Part shown: positions 14,254 through 26,187 of the stretch, one piece after another | Position numbering within the stretch: position 1 is the stretch's first letter | How the letters are laid out: each line of letters opens with the position of its first letter | Origin: Sphagnum compactum | Taxonomy: Eukaryota; Bryophyta; Sphagnopsida; Sphagnales | Assembly (NCBI GenBank): GCA_965153455.1 | Contig: OZ234500.1 | Span: 16,243,579-16,307,578 of the forward strand | Direction: 5' to 3' | DNA length: 64,000 nt | The notes under the pieces: generated by a model | What the model was told of the DNA's origin: nothing | Database searches by the model: none | Seen by the model: only the letters and a program-made list of their open reading frames with translations | Made by a program: the position numbers and the translations under genes

Positions 14254-14997
14254 TTAATTTTCGAGAATTTTAAATTTTAAAATTCTCTTTTTGGCGAAAT
14301 TTCGCCCCCAGAAAGAAAGAAAGAAAGAAAAAAGGCTGCTGTGCAGCAGCTGCGTTTTTCTTTTTCCGGTTGTGAAATTTCACATTGTTGTGAATTTGTT
14401 TTTGAAAATGAAATAATAATTTTGTCGTAAGATTTTTTTTATTGTTTGAAAAAACAATCGCCAAAAGAGTAGTTGTTTTGTGTCAGTTTTAGCCAGATTT
14501 TTATTCCTGGCTCAGTTCAGCTTAAAAAAAAATTCCTGACTACCAATTATTACAGGTAGCCAGACTTTATTTATTTATGAAGAGGTTGCCATTTATTGCT
14601 AAAAGAAATGAGGTTGCCATCAAAAGAAAATTGGGAGGGAAAAAAAAAAAAAAAAACCTTTGGTGTGGCGTGCACAGAGACACAGACAGAGAGAGAGAGG
14701 AAGAGGACAACAAACAAGAGCGATGTCGCGCGACGCGTGTTGCTGGAATCTGTTGTCGTTACATTCAAGCACACAGATTTGCGAAAACGCGTCCTACAAT
14801 TTCTTGTCGAGCTTTAGCTTTGAAGAAAATCTCTTGGAAGAACCACAAGAAGAAGAAGAAGAAGAAGAAACAGCACAAGAACAACAAGGTAGTGTGAGGT
14901 TTATGGCAAGAGCTTTGATGTGATGGGAAGCTTGCAGGGAGATTCTTGTTTGCACTATACGGGTGTTTTCGTTTAGAGTTTAGACTGATCGATCATC
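14254..14997. other. Upstream region of the coiled-coil gene
   Basis: This region includes a GAAA microsatellite (about 14,310-14,332), a long A run (about 14,641-14,656), a GA-rich stretch and a GAA repeat just before the gene. Two frames across 14,577-14,923 are driven by these simple repeats and I do not accept them as genes. It probably holds the promoter and leader of the gene starting at 14,998. Confidence 0.4.
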
Positions 14998-16146
14998 ATG
15001 GGTGCTTTGGACGAAGAAAGTGTTGCAGTTACGGGGGCGCTCCACCTGCACAATCAGGAGCAGCAGCAGGAGCAGCTGGGAGCTGCTTTGGAAGCAGCAG
15101 ATCAAGGCTTCAGTGTGTTGGAAAAGATTAGCGGAGAGAAAATCGTGGAGCAGTATGAGGAGTTTGACAAGTCGATGGTGCAGGAAACCACGCATCTGAA
15201 ATATAGGAGATGGCAGCAGAGTCCCGTGGAGGAGTACAAACAGACGTCGAGTTCCGACGAAGAAGAATCGTTAGATATGGAAGGCGAAGAGAATTTCGGG
15301 ATATTTCGGGCGGACACGCTGGGGCAAATCATCTCGGACCCAAGATCAATATTCGGTCCGCAGGAAGCAGCAGATGGACAAGACATCAGTATCGACGAGA
15401 TTCTCCGGGAGAAGGTGGAGTTTCTTGAAGCAGCACTCAAGGCAAAGGTAATGGAAATGGAGTCCTTGAAACGGGCTTCCCGTGAGAAAGAAACCGATCT
15501 CCTAGACAAGATCGAGTGTCTGGAGCTCGCCAATGAGCAACTGCTGCAAGGGGGTGCGGATGCGGGGGGTACCGAGCAATTGCAGATGGAACTCATGCGG
15601 CTCCAGAATCAGAATTCCATGCTAGCTCAGCGGGAGCATGAGCTTCAGCTTCAACTCAGCACCACGGACATGCTCCAGAACGAAGTGAAGCATCTTCAGG
15701 AGCTCAACGAGCAGCTCATCGACGACAGGGTGCAGGTACAGAAGATCAACAACTTGCGTTCAACGGCCTCTGTACTACCCGATCCTGCAGAGCTGCCGGA
15801 GCCAGCAGGAAATTCTTTACTAGAGGAAAGAATCGACTTTCTCGAGACGGAGCTTGCAGAGGCGATGGAAGTGAACAACATGTACAAAGCGCAGCTGCAA
15901 TACTCGTTTTCGAAGGAGGAAAATGTGCAAGCTACAGCTTTACGAAGCTTTGGGGAGAATGTAACGGATATCATCACGGAGCTTCTGGATCTCCGCAAAC
16001 GGACAAAGACCCAAGAAGCTGAGCTGCAGGATCTACGAAACAGGTTCATCCTCATGAGCATCCAGCTTGCAGAGACTCAAGCCTCTCGTGAAGAGCTTCT
16101 GATGAAGATAAAAAAGCTTCAAAACCTGCAGCTCATCAATCACTGA
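14998..16146 (+). CDS. Intronless 382-residue coiled-coil protein
   Basis: The ATG at 14,998 is followed by GG (good start context), and the frame runs unbroken to TGA at 16,144-16,146. The protein is soluble, with no signal peptide or membrane segment. Gln/Glu-rich residues 18-35 and an acidic serine cluster (about 84-99, SSSDEEESLDMEGEE) come first. Long coiled coils follow at about 131-182, 192-250, 275-303 and 333-378. The block EAMEVNNMYKAQL (288-300) recalls, from memory, the tails of plant KIN-12/phragmoplast kinesins; there is no motor domain. It could be a kinesin-tail relative or an unrelated structural or adaptor protein. Base composition and codon use are much richer in GC than the flanks, which supports a real, constrained gene. 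No operon-like or divergent partner is seen. Confidence 0.8.
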   Translation: MGALDEESVAVTGALHLHNQEQQQEQLGAALEAADQGFSVLEKISGEKIVEQYEEFDKSMVQETTHLKYRRWQQSPVEEYKQTSSSDEEESLDMEGEENFGIFRADTLGQIISDPRSIFGPQEAADGQDISIDEILREKVEFLEAALKAKVMEMESLKRASREKETDLLDKIECLELANEQLLQGGADAGGTEQLQMELMRLQNQNSMLAQREHELQLQLSTTDMLQNEVKHLQELNEQLIDDRVQVQKINNLRSTASVLPDPAELPEPAGNSLLEERIDFLETELAEAMEVNNMYKAQLQYSFSKEENVQATALRSFGENVTDIITELLDLRKRTKTQEAELQDLRNRFILMSIQLAETQASREELLMKIKKLQNLQLINH

Positions 16147-16377
16147 TCAATCATCATCAGCTCCAAGACTTTCTCCCAAGTAAAAAATATATTGTTTGTC
16201 AGAAAGAATATTAGAACTTCAAGATCAATCCACGAGATTGAAGCTGTACAGCTCTGAGCAGTGTGCTTGCTGAATCTTTTGGCAATGGACCCTTCACCTC
16301 AAATCTCTGCAGCAATCTCTCTGCTACAAGAGCTACATTTGCTACAATACTATATTGCTAGACATTCTTCACTCTTT

Positions 16378-16605
16378 TTTCTTGTTTCTCTTTCTCACTT
16401 TGCTGCAATTGTCTGTGACTGAAACAGAATTGGAAAGCTCCTTCAGGACATGATGGGCTGTATAGATCTTTCTTGTTTTTCTTCCTCACTTTGTCAATTA
16501 TGTCTGATTGAAATGATTCACACAGAATTGGAAAGCTCTTGACAAGGGAGCCTAGCTCATATAACTTCTTTGTTGTTTCTCTTTCTCACTTTGCTTTGCC
16601 AAATA
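16378..16605. repeat. About 100-bp tandem repeat in the 3' flank
   Basis: Three imperfect copies of a block containing ttctttctcactttg and, in two copies, acagaattggaaagctc lie one after another just past the stop of the coiled-coil gene. They probably fall within its 3' untranslated region. Confidence 0.5.
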
Positions 16606-17906
16606 TGCACAGCTTTGAATGGATTTTGTGAAGTGGAGTAAAAATTCTGCATATTCAATATTGTTCTTAGTTTTTGTACATCTCAATTTTTTCACAATCT
16701 GTCAACATTTTAAAGATGGGTGCAGAAGAAAGAGAAATGTTTCTCCCTTCCCCCCTCCCCCCCAATTTGTTTCCCATCAAATTAAGTTTGGAGTTAGACT
16801 TTGTTTTGTACAACAATGTGAGGTCTCTTCAATTTTCTAAATACCTGGTCTGGTTGTCTTGGTGTATTTGGAGGTCACATTATTACATTATTTGGAGGTA
16901 ACAATTTTACATTACCAAGAGGCAGGCATTTCATTTTTTGAATTGCTTGTCATCTCCCTTTTTTTCTTTCCATCCCTGTGGTACCTGCGGAGTATCATGA
17001 GAAGAAAATAGACCGAACCAGGTTTTTACACTTAGTAAAAGCCTGCTGCATTCCACAACTGTTGTGGGGTTGTGTTTGAACTTTGAATGTTAGATTTGTA
17101 TGTAGGCTGTCTTTTGGAAATTGCTAGAAAATATGACTTAGGGTTTAGGAAAATATGACTTAGGGTTTAAGATTTATCCTTTTGTCTTAGGCAGTGTAAA
17201 GAAGGGGGGAAGAAAGGAAGTACAATGTAGGTTAGATAATACCCTAGGTTGACACATGGTGTGTCTAAAGATTGATACATCACATAATTTTAGGGTTTTT
17301 TTGGGTTTAAGGTTGCATAGCATATCTCGAGAAACTTGTAAGAAATGTTTTTTTATTGTAAGAAATGTTTTTTTAGTGTATTCGGAGATCATGTTACAAA
17401 GCACTACTTTAACCCTGCCAAGAGGTAAGCATTTTGGAAAGTAACATGTCGACTTTTCGAAGTTCCTCTGTTTCCTAAAGGGAAAACCTAAAGTGAAAAA
17501 GGGCAAGTGTTTATGGGCTTAATCCAGTTCCTGATGGGTCACAATGATCATTCATCAAACCTGGGCACATAAGGGCAAATAATGTGTTTCGACCAATGAA
17601 TTTGCCTCTCATCAACTCAATCAACGTTGTCAATATAGCGACTATGTGGAAGTGAATCACAATTTTGCTATGTTTTGTTCTTTCCCTTCACTAAGGTAAA
17701 TCAACAAGTTACAACCACAAACACACACAAAAAACAACCTTTCCTTGTCATAAAAAACCATCGTTGCAACACAAGAAAAGAAATGTTTCAGTTTTTTTTA
17801 TTCTTTAGTTCATGTGTCCTCTGAACTTGTTCTTTCTCATTTTGCCCATGCTAGGGTTTTCAGCACTATAGGTGTAGACAGTTTGCACTATAGAGGTCAC
17901 CATCCA
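16606..17906. other. AT-rich flank; no gene seen
   Basis: Nothing coding can be supported. Short local duplications occur, such as gaaaatatgacttagggttt twice at 17,127-17,170 and gtaagaaatgttttttt twice near 17,338-17,375. Confidence 0.4.
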
Positions 17907-18521
17907 TGGACTCCCCAACCTTCTCATTTTATTCGTTCCTCAATTTATTGATGGACAATCAAGGAGGTGCTTCCTCTTCCATATTAGTAAGTATTGTTTC
18001 AAAAACATTCAGGACTTCAAGAGAATGCAAGCAAGTTGTGAACAAATGCACAATTTCAATTTCTTCTAGATATATGTGAAGAGAAATTCTAGGAGTGCAA
18101 TTGGAAGCCTTTCCGAGAGGCAAATTGGAAAGATTTTATGGAGCAGTTGAATGCACATTTTTTGGGAATGCATTAGAGTTGGAAGCAAGTGTGTGACAAG
18201 TGGAGCAAGATGAAAGATAAGTATGAGACTAAGAAGAAGAAAACTCAAGTGACTAGTGCATCCCCTTCTAATTGGCCATGATTTGAGATATTTGATTAGA
18301 TGTTTGGAAACACAACCAAGATTAATGGCATTCCCAATGCAATTGATAAAGGAGTGCATAATTTACATTCACATTTTGAGGTTCAAACTTTTGAGGTGAC
18401 TAAAGATGATGTGACACATGGAACTCAAGAACACTTTAATCCACCACAACAAACTCTTATTTTTGGTCATGGAAATGAAGAACAGGTTCATGCTTCATCT
18501 ATAGGCTCAAACACTCCATGA
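17907..18521 (+). pseudogene. PIF/Harbinger accessory ORF (Myb/SANT-like), broken
   Basis: PIF/Harbinger elements carry a second gene for a DNA-binding protein with a Trp-rich Myb-like fold that helps the transposase. Here a frame shows spaced tryptophans in the right style (NWKPF, NWKDF, SWKQVCDKW, NWP) followed by a Lys-rich stretch and a low-complexity tail. It is broken by in-frame stops near 18,171 (TAG), 18,281 (TGA where the pattern expects Trp) and 18,298 (TAG). The start near 17,907 is a guess. The gene faces the transposase remnant on the other strand, the usual convergent or divergent arrangement in this superfamily. Confidence 0.6.
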
Positions 18522-18927
18522 AATAACGCTTGCAAATTGCTTGGTGTGTAAGGCAAAGCCAACAAAAGAATGGAAAATAAAAAAATAAAATTGGATGTAG
18601 GTTCCTCTACAATTGTTGATGCCATTAAAAAAAATTCAGAAGGTGTGAAAGAGATAAAAAAGATGAAGATGGAGATAACTAAAACGATTGCAACACAAAT
18701 GCTTTAGAGTGAAGCGACAGGTAAAGAATTGATAGTGCAAGGTCAATTGCAAATGGTAACATTATTTGTTGAAGTTAAAAGCCTAAAGATTTTTTAAGAT
18801 GACAACTATATGCACTTTGAGCTCGACCATGGGCATTAGGGTAGTTGTGGTGTTTATTTCTTATAACTTATATAAGGGCTTGAATGTTTTGTTGTGGCTT
18901 GGAATTTTGTTCACAAAATTGATGTGA

Positions 18928-20151
18928 TTAAAATGTATTTGCATTTTGGTCAATGGTAACAAACTCAAATGTTTTATTTATTGTTCTATCATTGCATTCT
19001 AGCATCAATTGTGCTCCTATAAAGTAATAAAAATTGAAGGTCAAATGGTAATGCATGTGAATAATATATTCTTCAATTGGGTTGTCAATCAACCATTGCT
19101 CAAATAAAGTAACTTTAAATTTTTCTCCTTCAACCTTTGCAATTTCTCCTTCTCTAATTGTTGGCAACCTATCCCCAAATCCTTGGAGATTGTCTTGAGG
19201 AGCTACTACATTTGGAAGATTCAGTTCAAGTGCACCCCATTTGAAATAATAATTGTGAAAAACACAATAAGCAACAGTAACTCTTATAGCCTTAACAATC
19301 GTCAAATTAAAATGTCTCAATATGTGCCACTTGTTTTTCAATGATTCAAAAGCATTTTTTATGACCATTCTCTTTGAATTCATAATAGAATCATATCTCT
19401 ATTTATCCACATCAATTACATTATGGGTGTTCCAATTTTTTGTAAATATGGTCGAATTGGGTATGTTGCATCACCAATGATATAAGGTGTACATCTCACA
19501 CCTCCAACAACCACCACTAGCTCTTGTAAAACCTCATGATTCTTGAACAATCTATAAACACTAGCATCTTGAATTGCCCACTCTCATGGACTTCACCAGG
19601 TTGGCTAGCATAGACATTCCAAATTTTTTTGTTTACATTGCAAATTTCTTGCATCACAATGCTATGAATTTTTTTCTTATTAAAAAATCACCGGTCACAA
19701 GTGTCACTCTTTTGTGAGGGAATGATGTTAATGGTATGTGAATACCATTTATGGCCCCACAAATATTAAGCAAGTCTATGAGATCATGGAAATGATCTAT
19801 AATTTTTTATGGATGATCACTAGATGAAGTACTAACATACTTGCCAAACAACTTGTTTTTATCACATAGGGCATCACACACTATGTCCACATATTTCCTT
19901 ATGGTTGATGCTTTCACATTGAATTGATCGGCCATGTGTGTGGCACTAGTTCCATGAGCCAACCTATAATTCACAATGGTTACAATTTTTCTTATTTTTA
20001 CTTGTGGGAAAACAAGGTTCACACATTGGGATTGAAGAAATGATGTCAATTCTTTGACTAGATTATTGAAAGCTTCAAAACTCATTTTATAATAACACAT
20101 GAACTTCCTAGGCCTCATTTCAAGGGTTGTATGCCATATTGTACTCTTCAC
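18928..20151 (-). pseudogene. PIF/Harbinger transposase remnant
   Basis: The minus strand holds, in order, an N-terminal segment with a helix-turn-helix-like stretch (20151-19807), the GxHIPL block (about 19,760-19,735), a GDATYP block near 19,465 with a retained catalytic Asp, and the C-terminal NAFESLKNKW block (19,359-19,330) followed by a YCVFHN helix. These are the DDE_Tnp_4 blocks in their normal order. The first catalytic Asp is replaced by Asn (codon 19749-19747) and the Glu before NAF by Lys (19359-19357), each a single G-to-A change. Frameshifts and stops separate the pieces, so this is an inactive copy. Terminal repeats were not located. Confidence 0.75.
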
Positions 20152-22640
20152 AAAATCTCATTGAACATGTTGCTTAGGCTCTTTCCATCACATCTAAAAT
20201 GAAGATCTTTTCCTCCGCAAAATTGCATTTAAAAATGGTAGGAAGTGCGACCTTGTTGAAGGATTATTATTAAGAAAAAAATTACACACCTATTATTTGA
20301 AAAGTGCGCAATTGCCCAATGTCACAAAAAATAACATTCAAATTAGTAAAGACCCTTTTGAATGTAATGGGATCCATTGCAACAATGAATTTTGAAGAAA
20401 ATAAAAATCTAAAGTCTAAATTGAAAATTTGAAGTTGAAAACTTGGATTGAAAACTAAAAACTAAAAAAAGTATGAAAACTAAAAAAATATATAAGAAAA
20501 AATGAACTGGAAACTAAGTAAGAGAGATTATGAAGACTATAAAAACATATGGAAAAAAGTAAATTTAAAACACAAAGCTAAACAATGAAAACTTGGAGCA
20601 AGTATGAAAAATATGAAAGAGTTTGGAATCTCTGGAAAGAAGAAGAGTTTGGAATCTCTATAAACTAAGGATGAGGACACTCTGTTCTTTGTACATTGTG
20701 TTCTCTTGAAATGCCATGGGGTATTTTTTTTGGTGAAAAGTTATCAGCTACCGATAAGCCCAAGGCCGTTTGCTGGCATCTATGTGTTTGCTGGCAGATG
20801 GTTCGCCACTTGTTTGCATTTCTAGTTGGGGCACGCCACCCCATATTCACCAAAAGTGGCTAGTCATTTTTTCTCGTGTGCCCAAGTAATGTCATGCTCC
20901 AAGTAGATGTTGTTTTGTTTGATTGTATTACATTTTTAGGAACTTGCATTCATGGAAGAAGGAAAAATGTCGGTGCCTAGTCTGTGGTTTTTAGTGGTGA
21001 GCTTGCAAGCTTATCATCTTTGTTTTCTTACCACTATTCATGGTGGATTGAGGACTTGTGGCACTGATTGGTTTGGGAGATTTTGTGATAACAAGAAATG
21101 TGTTGAGCATTGACTATAATGAATGGAATTTTGCTCAAGGCCAACCATCTTTTGGTGTTTGGAGAAAAGCTAAGTATTTCAAGTCAATTTGTTTCTTTGT
21201 GATTGTTTTCAAGTTGTTGTTTACATTTCGGATACACTGATAAGAAGAATGCTTATAGTGTAAACTCTGATCTTCGAATTTCAGTTGCATTGGAGAGTTC
21301 GGGTTCTAGTTATTAGAACGGGCTGTTGGTGAAGCTGATACAGAATTAAGGCGGTTCTTGATCAATCCTGAAATTCAAGAATAACGATGCTTGAGATATA
21401 TATATTTCTAAGAAGCTAGTTCTGTGGTGGGATGGGAGTGACTACAGTTGTGAACACTCTAAGATAAGAATTGTGATAAGAATTGCAGTTAGTCTTGATC
21501 TGCAGTTAGTCTTGATCTTGATAATTGACAGATCTAGGAAATCATACATTTGTCACATTTGTCAGATAAGAAACTGGGTGAGATTCTAATCTTGTGCAAG
21601 CTTCTGTGTCGGTGAAAGGATTTTGGGATGAAACAATGTCATAAAAGGTTATGTTGATGTTCGATGAGAGCGAATCTGGAGAATTCTGATTGACCTTGGC
21701 CCTTAGCATCATAGAGTTACTGTTTGAGTATCTGGTTCTCAATTACTTCGGGAATGCCCACCTCCTCAGGCATTGGCCTGCACTTAATGTGCTTGTAGGT
21801 TGGCCCTGAATATGTGTGTAAAATGTATGAGTACACACAGGAGGGAATACACTGTTTTTGTTAACACTGGATGAAATTCAGAAAGCCCAATGGCGAGTTA
21901 TCTGCAAAGCACCCCAAACTGTGGGTACTGGCAAGTGGGAAGCCAGGATGAAAACAGTGCAAAGAGAAAATACAAAGGACCAAACTAGTTTTCTCACCAA
22001 AGGTGATCCTGGTACGAGTTTCATCCCTGGTTCTGGATTTGCATTACCCATGCATTGACTGCTGCTCATATTCTTCATCAAATGATTCCCTTGTCACAAT
22101 AAGATCCTGCAAATCTTCTGAACTGATACCCAATTTCATGAAATGATGCTCAATTTTGCTCATTTTATGACTACACTGAAATTGGGGACGAAACAAGGGT
22201 TCAAGGGTCAAACTAACATGCAAAGCTGGGATGACTTTATTAATAACTCTATTAAATAGATGCAATCTGAACCAAGTATATTAAGGACAAAACTGAGACT
22301 CTTTTGTTTTCAAATTTTAGCTTGTTTCGAAGAAGAGCATGAGTCTTTTCATGATTATTCTAATGTATTTAGTTAATTTTGAACTTTTCAAAAATTCAAA
22401 ATTAAATAATTTTGATCATTTGGAAGTTGAAAAATTGAGTTCAGAATTGATTTGCAATTCAACAAGCTTTCAATTTTATTAGATGTAACAATAAATAGTA
22501 CTGATATTTTGTTTTATTAGATGATCCAACAAATAGATGTTAACAATGTTTTGTCTCAAATTCAAAAAAAAAAAACCTTAATCCCAACCACCAAGTTTTT
22601 AAAAATTAATTAATTAACAATTTAATTCAGAATTAACTAG
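20152..22640. other. Flank with no supportable gene
   Basis: Frames at 20,665-20,853, 21,542-21,742 and 21,858-22,265 are short and have no motif I recognise. The segment 22,044-22,150 on the minus strand has unusually balanced composition (KLGISSEDLQDLI) and could be a gene scrap, but nothing joins to it. Confidence 0.35.
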
Positions 22641-23730
22641 TGGTACCCGTGACCTTCGGACACTCGTGGCTACGCCACTCCAGCCACCCCGAACGCTTTG
22701 TTTGGTCGCCATAATAAATTTTCCTAAGGCATAACACTCGTGGGTCCCACCCTAAGGCATTTATATCCCCACAGATAAAAACAATATTGTGACTTAGCGC
22801 AGTGGTCCCGACCGACGTTGTGTGGGTATCAGAACCAGCCGTGTGTACCCTCAGGTTACCAGTCCGGGTATTTACTCCCTTACCCGACAGGGGTGAGAAA
22901 ACCCAAAACCCCGGTTCTGACATTTTGAACCTTGGTTCTCGAAAGTTTTGGAAATTTTCGAAAACACGCTCCTCTATATAACCGCCGGTTCTTTCGGTAG
23001 GGGGGGGGGAGGGGAAGGTTTTTATATCCGCCTCTGGTGTAGTGGGAGAGGGATGCGATCCGACCGTCATTCCTTCCCTTCGGACGGCTGCGATGCTTTG
23101 TGGAGATCAGGTCCTGGTTTGTACACCTGGCCAGTGCGGAAACCGTGGTGGTCACTGGCTGCTTCACCGGCCTTTCCCTCCCCCACCCCCCAAAACCCCC
23201 GTCACAGACAGACGGTCAACTACGACCGGTTCTGCTAACCCGCACCTTGTTTCTGTCAGCTACGGCCGGTTCTGCTTTTGCAGCAGAATCGATCTCTGCA
23301 CACCTCGTTTCTATCAACTATGGCCGATTCTGCTTTTGCAGCAGAATCGATCTCTGCGCACCTCGTTTCTGCCAGCTACGGCCGATTTTGCTTTTGCAGC
23401 AGAATCGACCTCGCAGAGACTGTTAACGAGTCGGAACGCCTTGTCATAGACAGACGGACAAGTGAATTAATATATAGGATTAAACCCCTACCTGCTCATC
23501 GAGATCTTTCCAACAACAGCAAAGCCACAGTCAAATTCCTCTGAGATTTTCACCTATGATTTTATTTTATTTTATTTCTAGTGAAGAAATCATTCAATAT
23601 TCAAGAACTTTTGCACCACAAGTCCAAACGCTATGAAACCAAGCCGATGCATCCCTCCTCATCGAGAGCTTTCCACAGACACCAAGAACTTGAACTGAAG
23701 CATCCCGGTTCGGTGGATCTCATGGGTACA
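22641..23730. repeat. GC-rich block, possible solo LTR
   Basis: A 1.09-kb GC-rich island sits in AT-rich DNA. It starts TGGTACCC and ends GGGTACA, so the ends form a short inverted repeat of the TG...CA type found at LTR ends. A TATA box (ctatataa, about 22,974-22,981) lies inside, followed by a run of G. The reading frames across it, on both strands, look like by-products of GC content. I could not find a matching 5-bp target duplication (left flank actag; right flank aaaca), so the ends are tentative. Confidence 0.4.
23240..23415. repeat. 58-bp tandem repeat, about three copies
   Basis: Units carry gccgRttYtgcttttgcagc and agaatcgaYctc. The period of 58 is not a multiple of three, so the same peptide appears in a different frame in each unit, which explains the overlapping frames seen here. 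Confidence 0.75.
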
Positions 23731-26187
23731 AAACAAAACAAAACAAAACAAACTACCTTCTTCCTTCATAGATAGATGGTTTACTGACCCCAGTTGCATA
23801 ATTAAAGTCTCTTATCAGAATGCTTGTACACAACCTTTTATGGAGAATGGAAAAAGAAATTTGATAACAACTGCATCAAGTAATTTATGAGTCTGCAATC
23901 AAGCAGCTAACAAGTTTACACATTTGAAAGGTATCTAAAGAGTCTCCACTTCCACACATGACACCATGTATCTAAATTTCAGCAAGGAAGCTCTGAACCA
24001 ATTTTTAGATGAAAATGTGGTTTGGAGTTCCAAACTTGCCAAACTTGTTCAAACCTTGGCACTGATTGAAGAAGGAACCTTCACAACCCATTGGAATTTT
24101 CATACTGGGTAACTCTGTGTGGAGTCAAGAAAACTTCTTAGCTTAAGTACTTCATCTGGACTTTTTATTTGCTGTGGTACCTGGAGAGTTGCAAGCATAG
24201 TTTCTGCAAATTGGAGATTCAAGAAGGAATTAAATAGCTTTTCAAAGCATTTTGAAAAGAAATGAAAAAAAATCCAGAAGACTATGTACCAATCAGTGGG
24301 ACCGTAGACAAAAAAAAACAGAGGGTAGGGTTAGGATTGTTGCATTGTTGAAGGCAAATAGCTTTTGTCTTTTTTCTGGAATCTTTGAGGGGTGTTGATG
24401 AGTCAAGGACTTTGGAAAATTTCCTCTATGATGATTTTGATGATGATATGTATGGATATTATGAGATGGCAATGTTTTTGGCACAAGTGGCATGTTACAA
24501 CCAAGGCAATTTTGCAGGAGTGAAGGTTTATCTGCATGATATGGAGGTGGTGGAAGGTGTATCAGGATTCAAGAGTTATGAATGAAGCAATCACAAAAAC
24601 GAGAGGAGTGGGAGATTGGATCAGCTCAGTGATTTGAAGGTGGAGTATGTATCTAAGTGGGAGGTAAAGAATTCATGAGATAATTTCATTTTGAGAGCTT
24701 GGACTGGAGCTCCAGCAGAATCAAATGTGGCACCCAGGTGCAAGAAATGACAAGAGCTACTATTTGCAGGGTTGTGGGCAGCTTGGATCATGCCTTAAGA
24801 GAAAGTTTTAAAGTATTCCATAACTCCCCTCTTGATATTTAGATTAGCCACATACTATGAAAATGTCCATATTCTTGCAACCCAATTGAAATAGTTCCAT
24901 GTGGTGCAAGGAAATTCAATCTTACAAATCACGAAGAAAAGAGGCAATTCCACTATGACCCAAAACCCTCAACCTTCTTGCAAAGAAGAGCATCTAGATG
25001 AATATAAATTATGCTACCTTTGGCTAACATAAATTTATAGAAATTTTTTCAAGGGATCAGTCTGCTGCAGCAGAGGTTGATTGACTGCCCCAGGAAAACT
25101 ATTTTCTTAATAAGAAAACACTAGATCTATTGATTGATCCATCAGCAGCACATGCAGGAGCTTTATGCAAAGTCTAAGCTTCAATGGAAATCCAACTTGA
25201 GAGGCACTAGGAAATTTGGCAACATGGTGAGATTCAGGCTAGTTCACAGCTCCAAATTCTGACTGAGTTGTGATTTTTATATTAGTGTTTCAAATTTCAA
25301 ATTCCCAAGCTCTTGATATTCTTGCATAATGCAGATCATCTGTGCATTGTTTCAAAAGCAGTTAACACTCACAAGATGAGTGCACTCCATGAGATGGAAA
25401 TCATCAAATTTTACTATGGAGTTGCTAATTAAGAAACACACAAATAAAATTCAAGACTCAAATGCAATGGACGCATCAACCTCTTCAAGAAAGCAAACTA
25501 GTACACAGATCTGAATCCTTGATTTAAGACTCGTATACTAAAGAGCACAAAGTTGCAAATAGCATTTGTGAACAACTAAAATTCCAAAACCTTCAAAAAA
25601 TTGAAGATGATCAGTGACAAAAAGAGTAATTTTGTCTTCAAATTTGTAGCTATGACAATTTGTATGAACATTGAACATGAGGACTCTCAAGACACTCTCT
25701 CCTTATTTGGAATTTTTTCTTTTACAAAGGACATGCTTTAAATAGATCTCAAGCTCCTAATGAGATCTGGAAATGCAAGGTGATCACTTGATTGAGCAAA
25801 GTTTCAAGAGTTTGCTGCCAGCCTCCGGGTACTCAAACTAGAACCAAAAATTGCTAGAAAACATTTGTACACATATTGTACAGAAACTAATTTCATGTTT
25901 CTGAGTTGAATCAAAATCAGAGAAACAGAATCCTACATGCAGTAGTACAACACACCTGCAAATTCATCCAATTCCTGGGGGAAGAATGAAAAGCAGCAGT
26001 TACAACAAGTTGAATGGACAATCTCAGAAGGCTCCAGCTGGGTGGATTGTCGGCTGCACACTTGCTATGTTTGCTGCAGGAATCTAAGCTAAAAGTTATG
26101 TATCACATTAATGTTTCAACTCTGTTATTGAAGAATTTTCTAGAGTGGCAGGGAGAATTGATCTGAAGATTGAGATAGAGTTATTGA
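23731..26187. other. Flank with no supportable gene
   Basis: A frame at 24,385-24,585 (+) is short but rich in Asp/Tyr (DDFDDDMYGYYEMAMF) and unlike random AT-rich frames. I cannot assign it. The rest shows nothing coding. The 3' end of the minus-strand gene at 26,188 would extend into the right part. Confidence 0.35.

Noticed and set aside
14577-14923. Overlapping plus-strand frames before the coiled-coil gene
   Set aside because: They are made of poly-A, GA and GAA simple repeats and lack any domain.
22633-23544. Several frames of 90-145 codons on both strands
   Set aside because: They overlap one another in a GC-rich island and across a 58-bp repeat, and have no domain; they are compositional.
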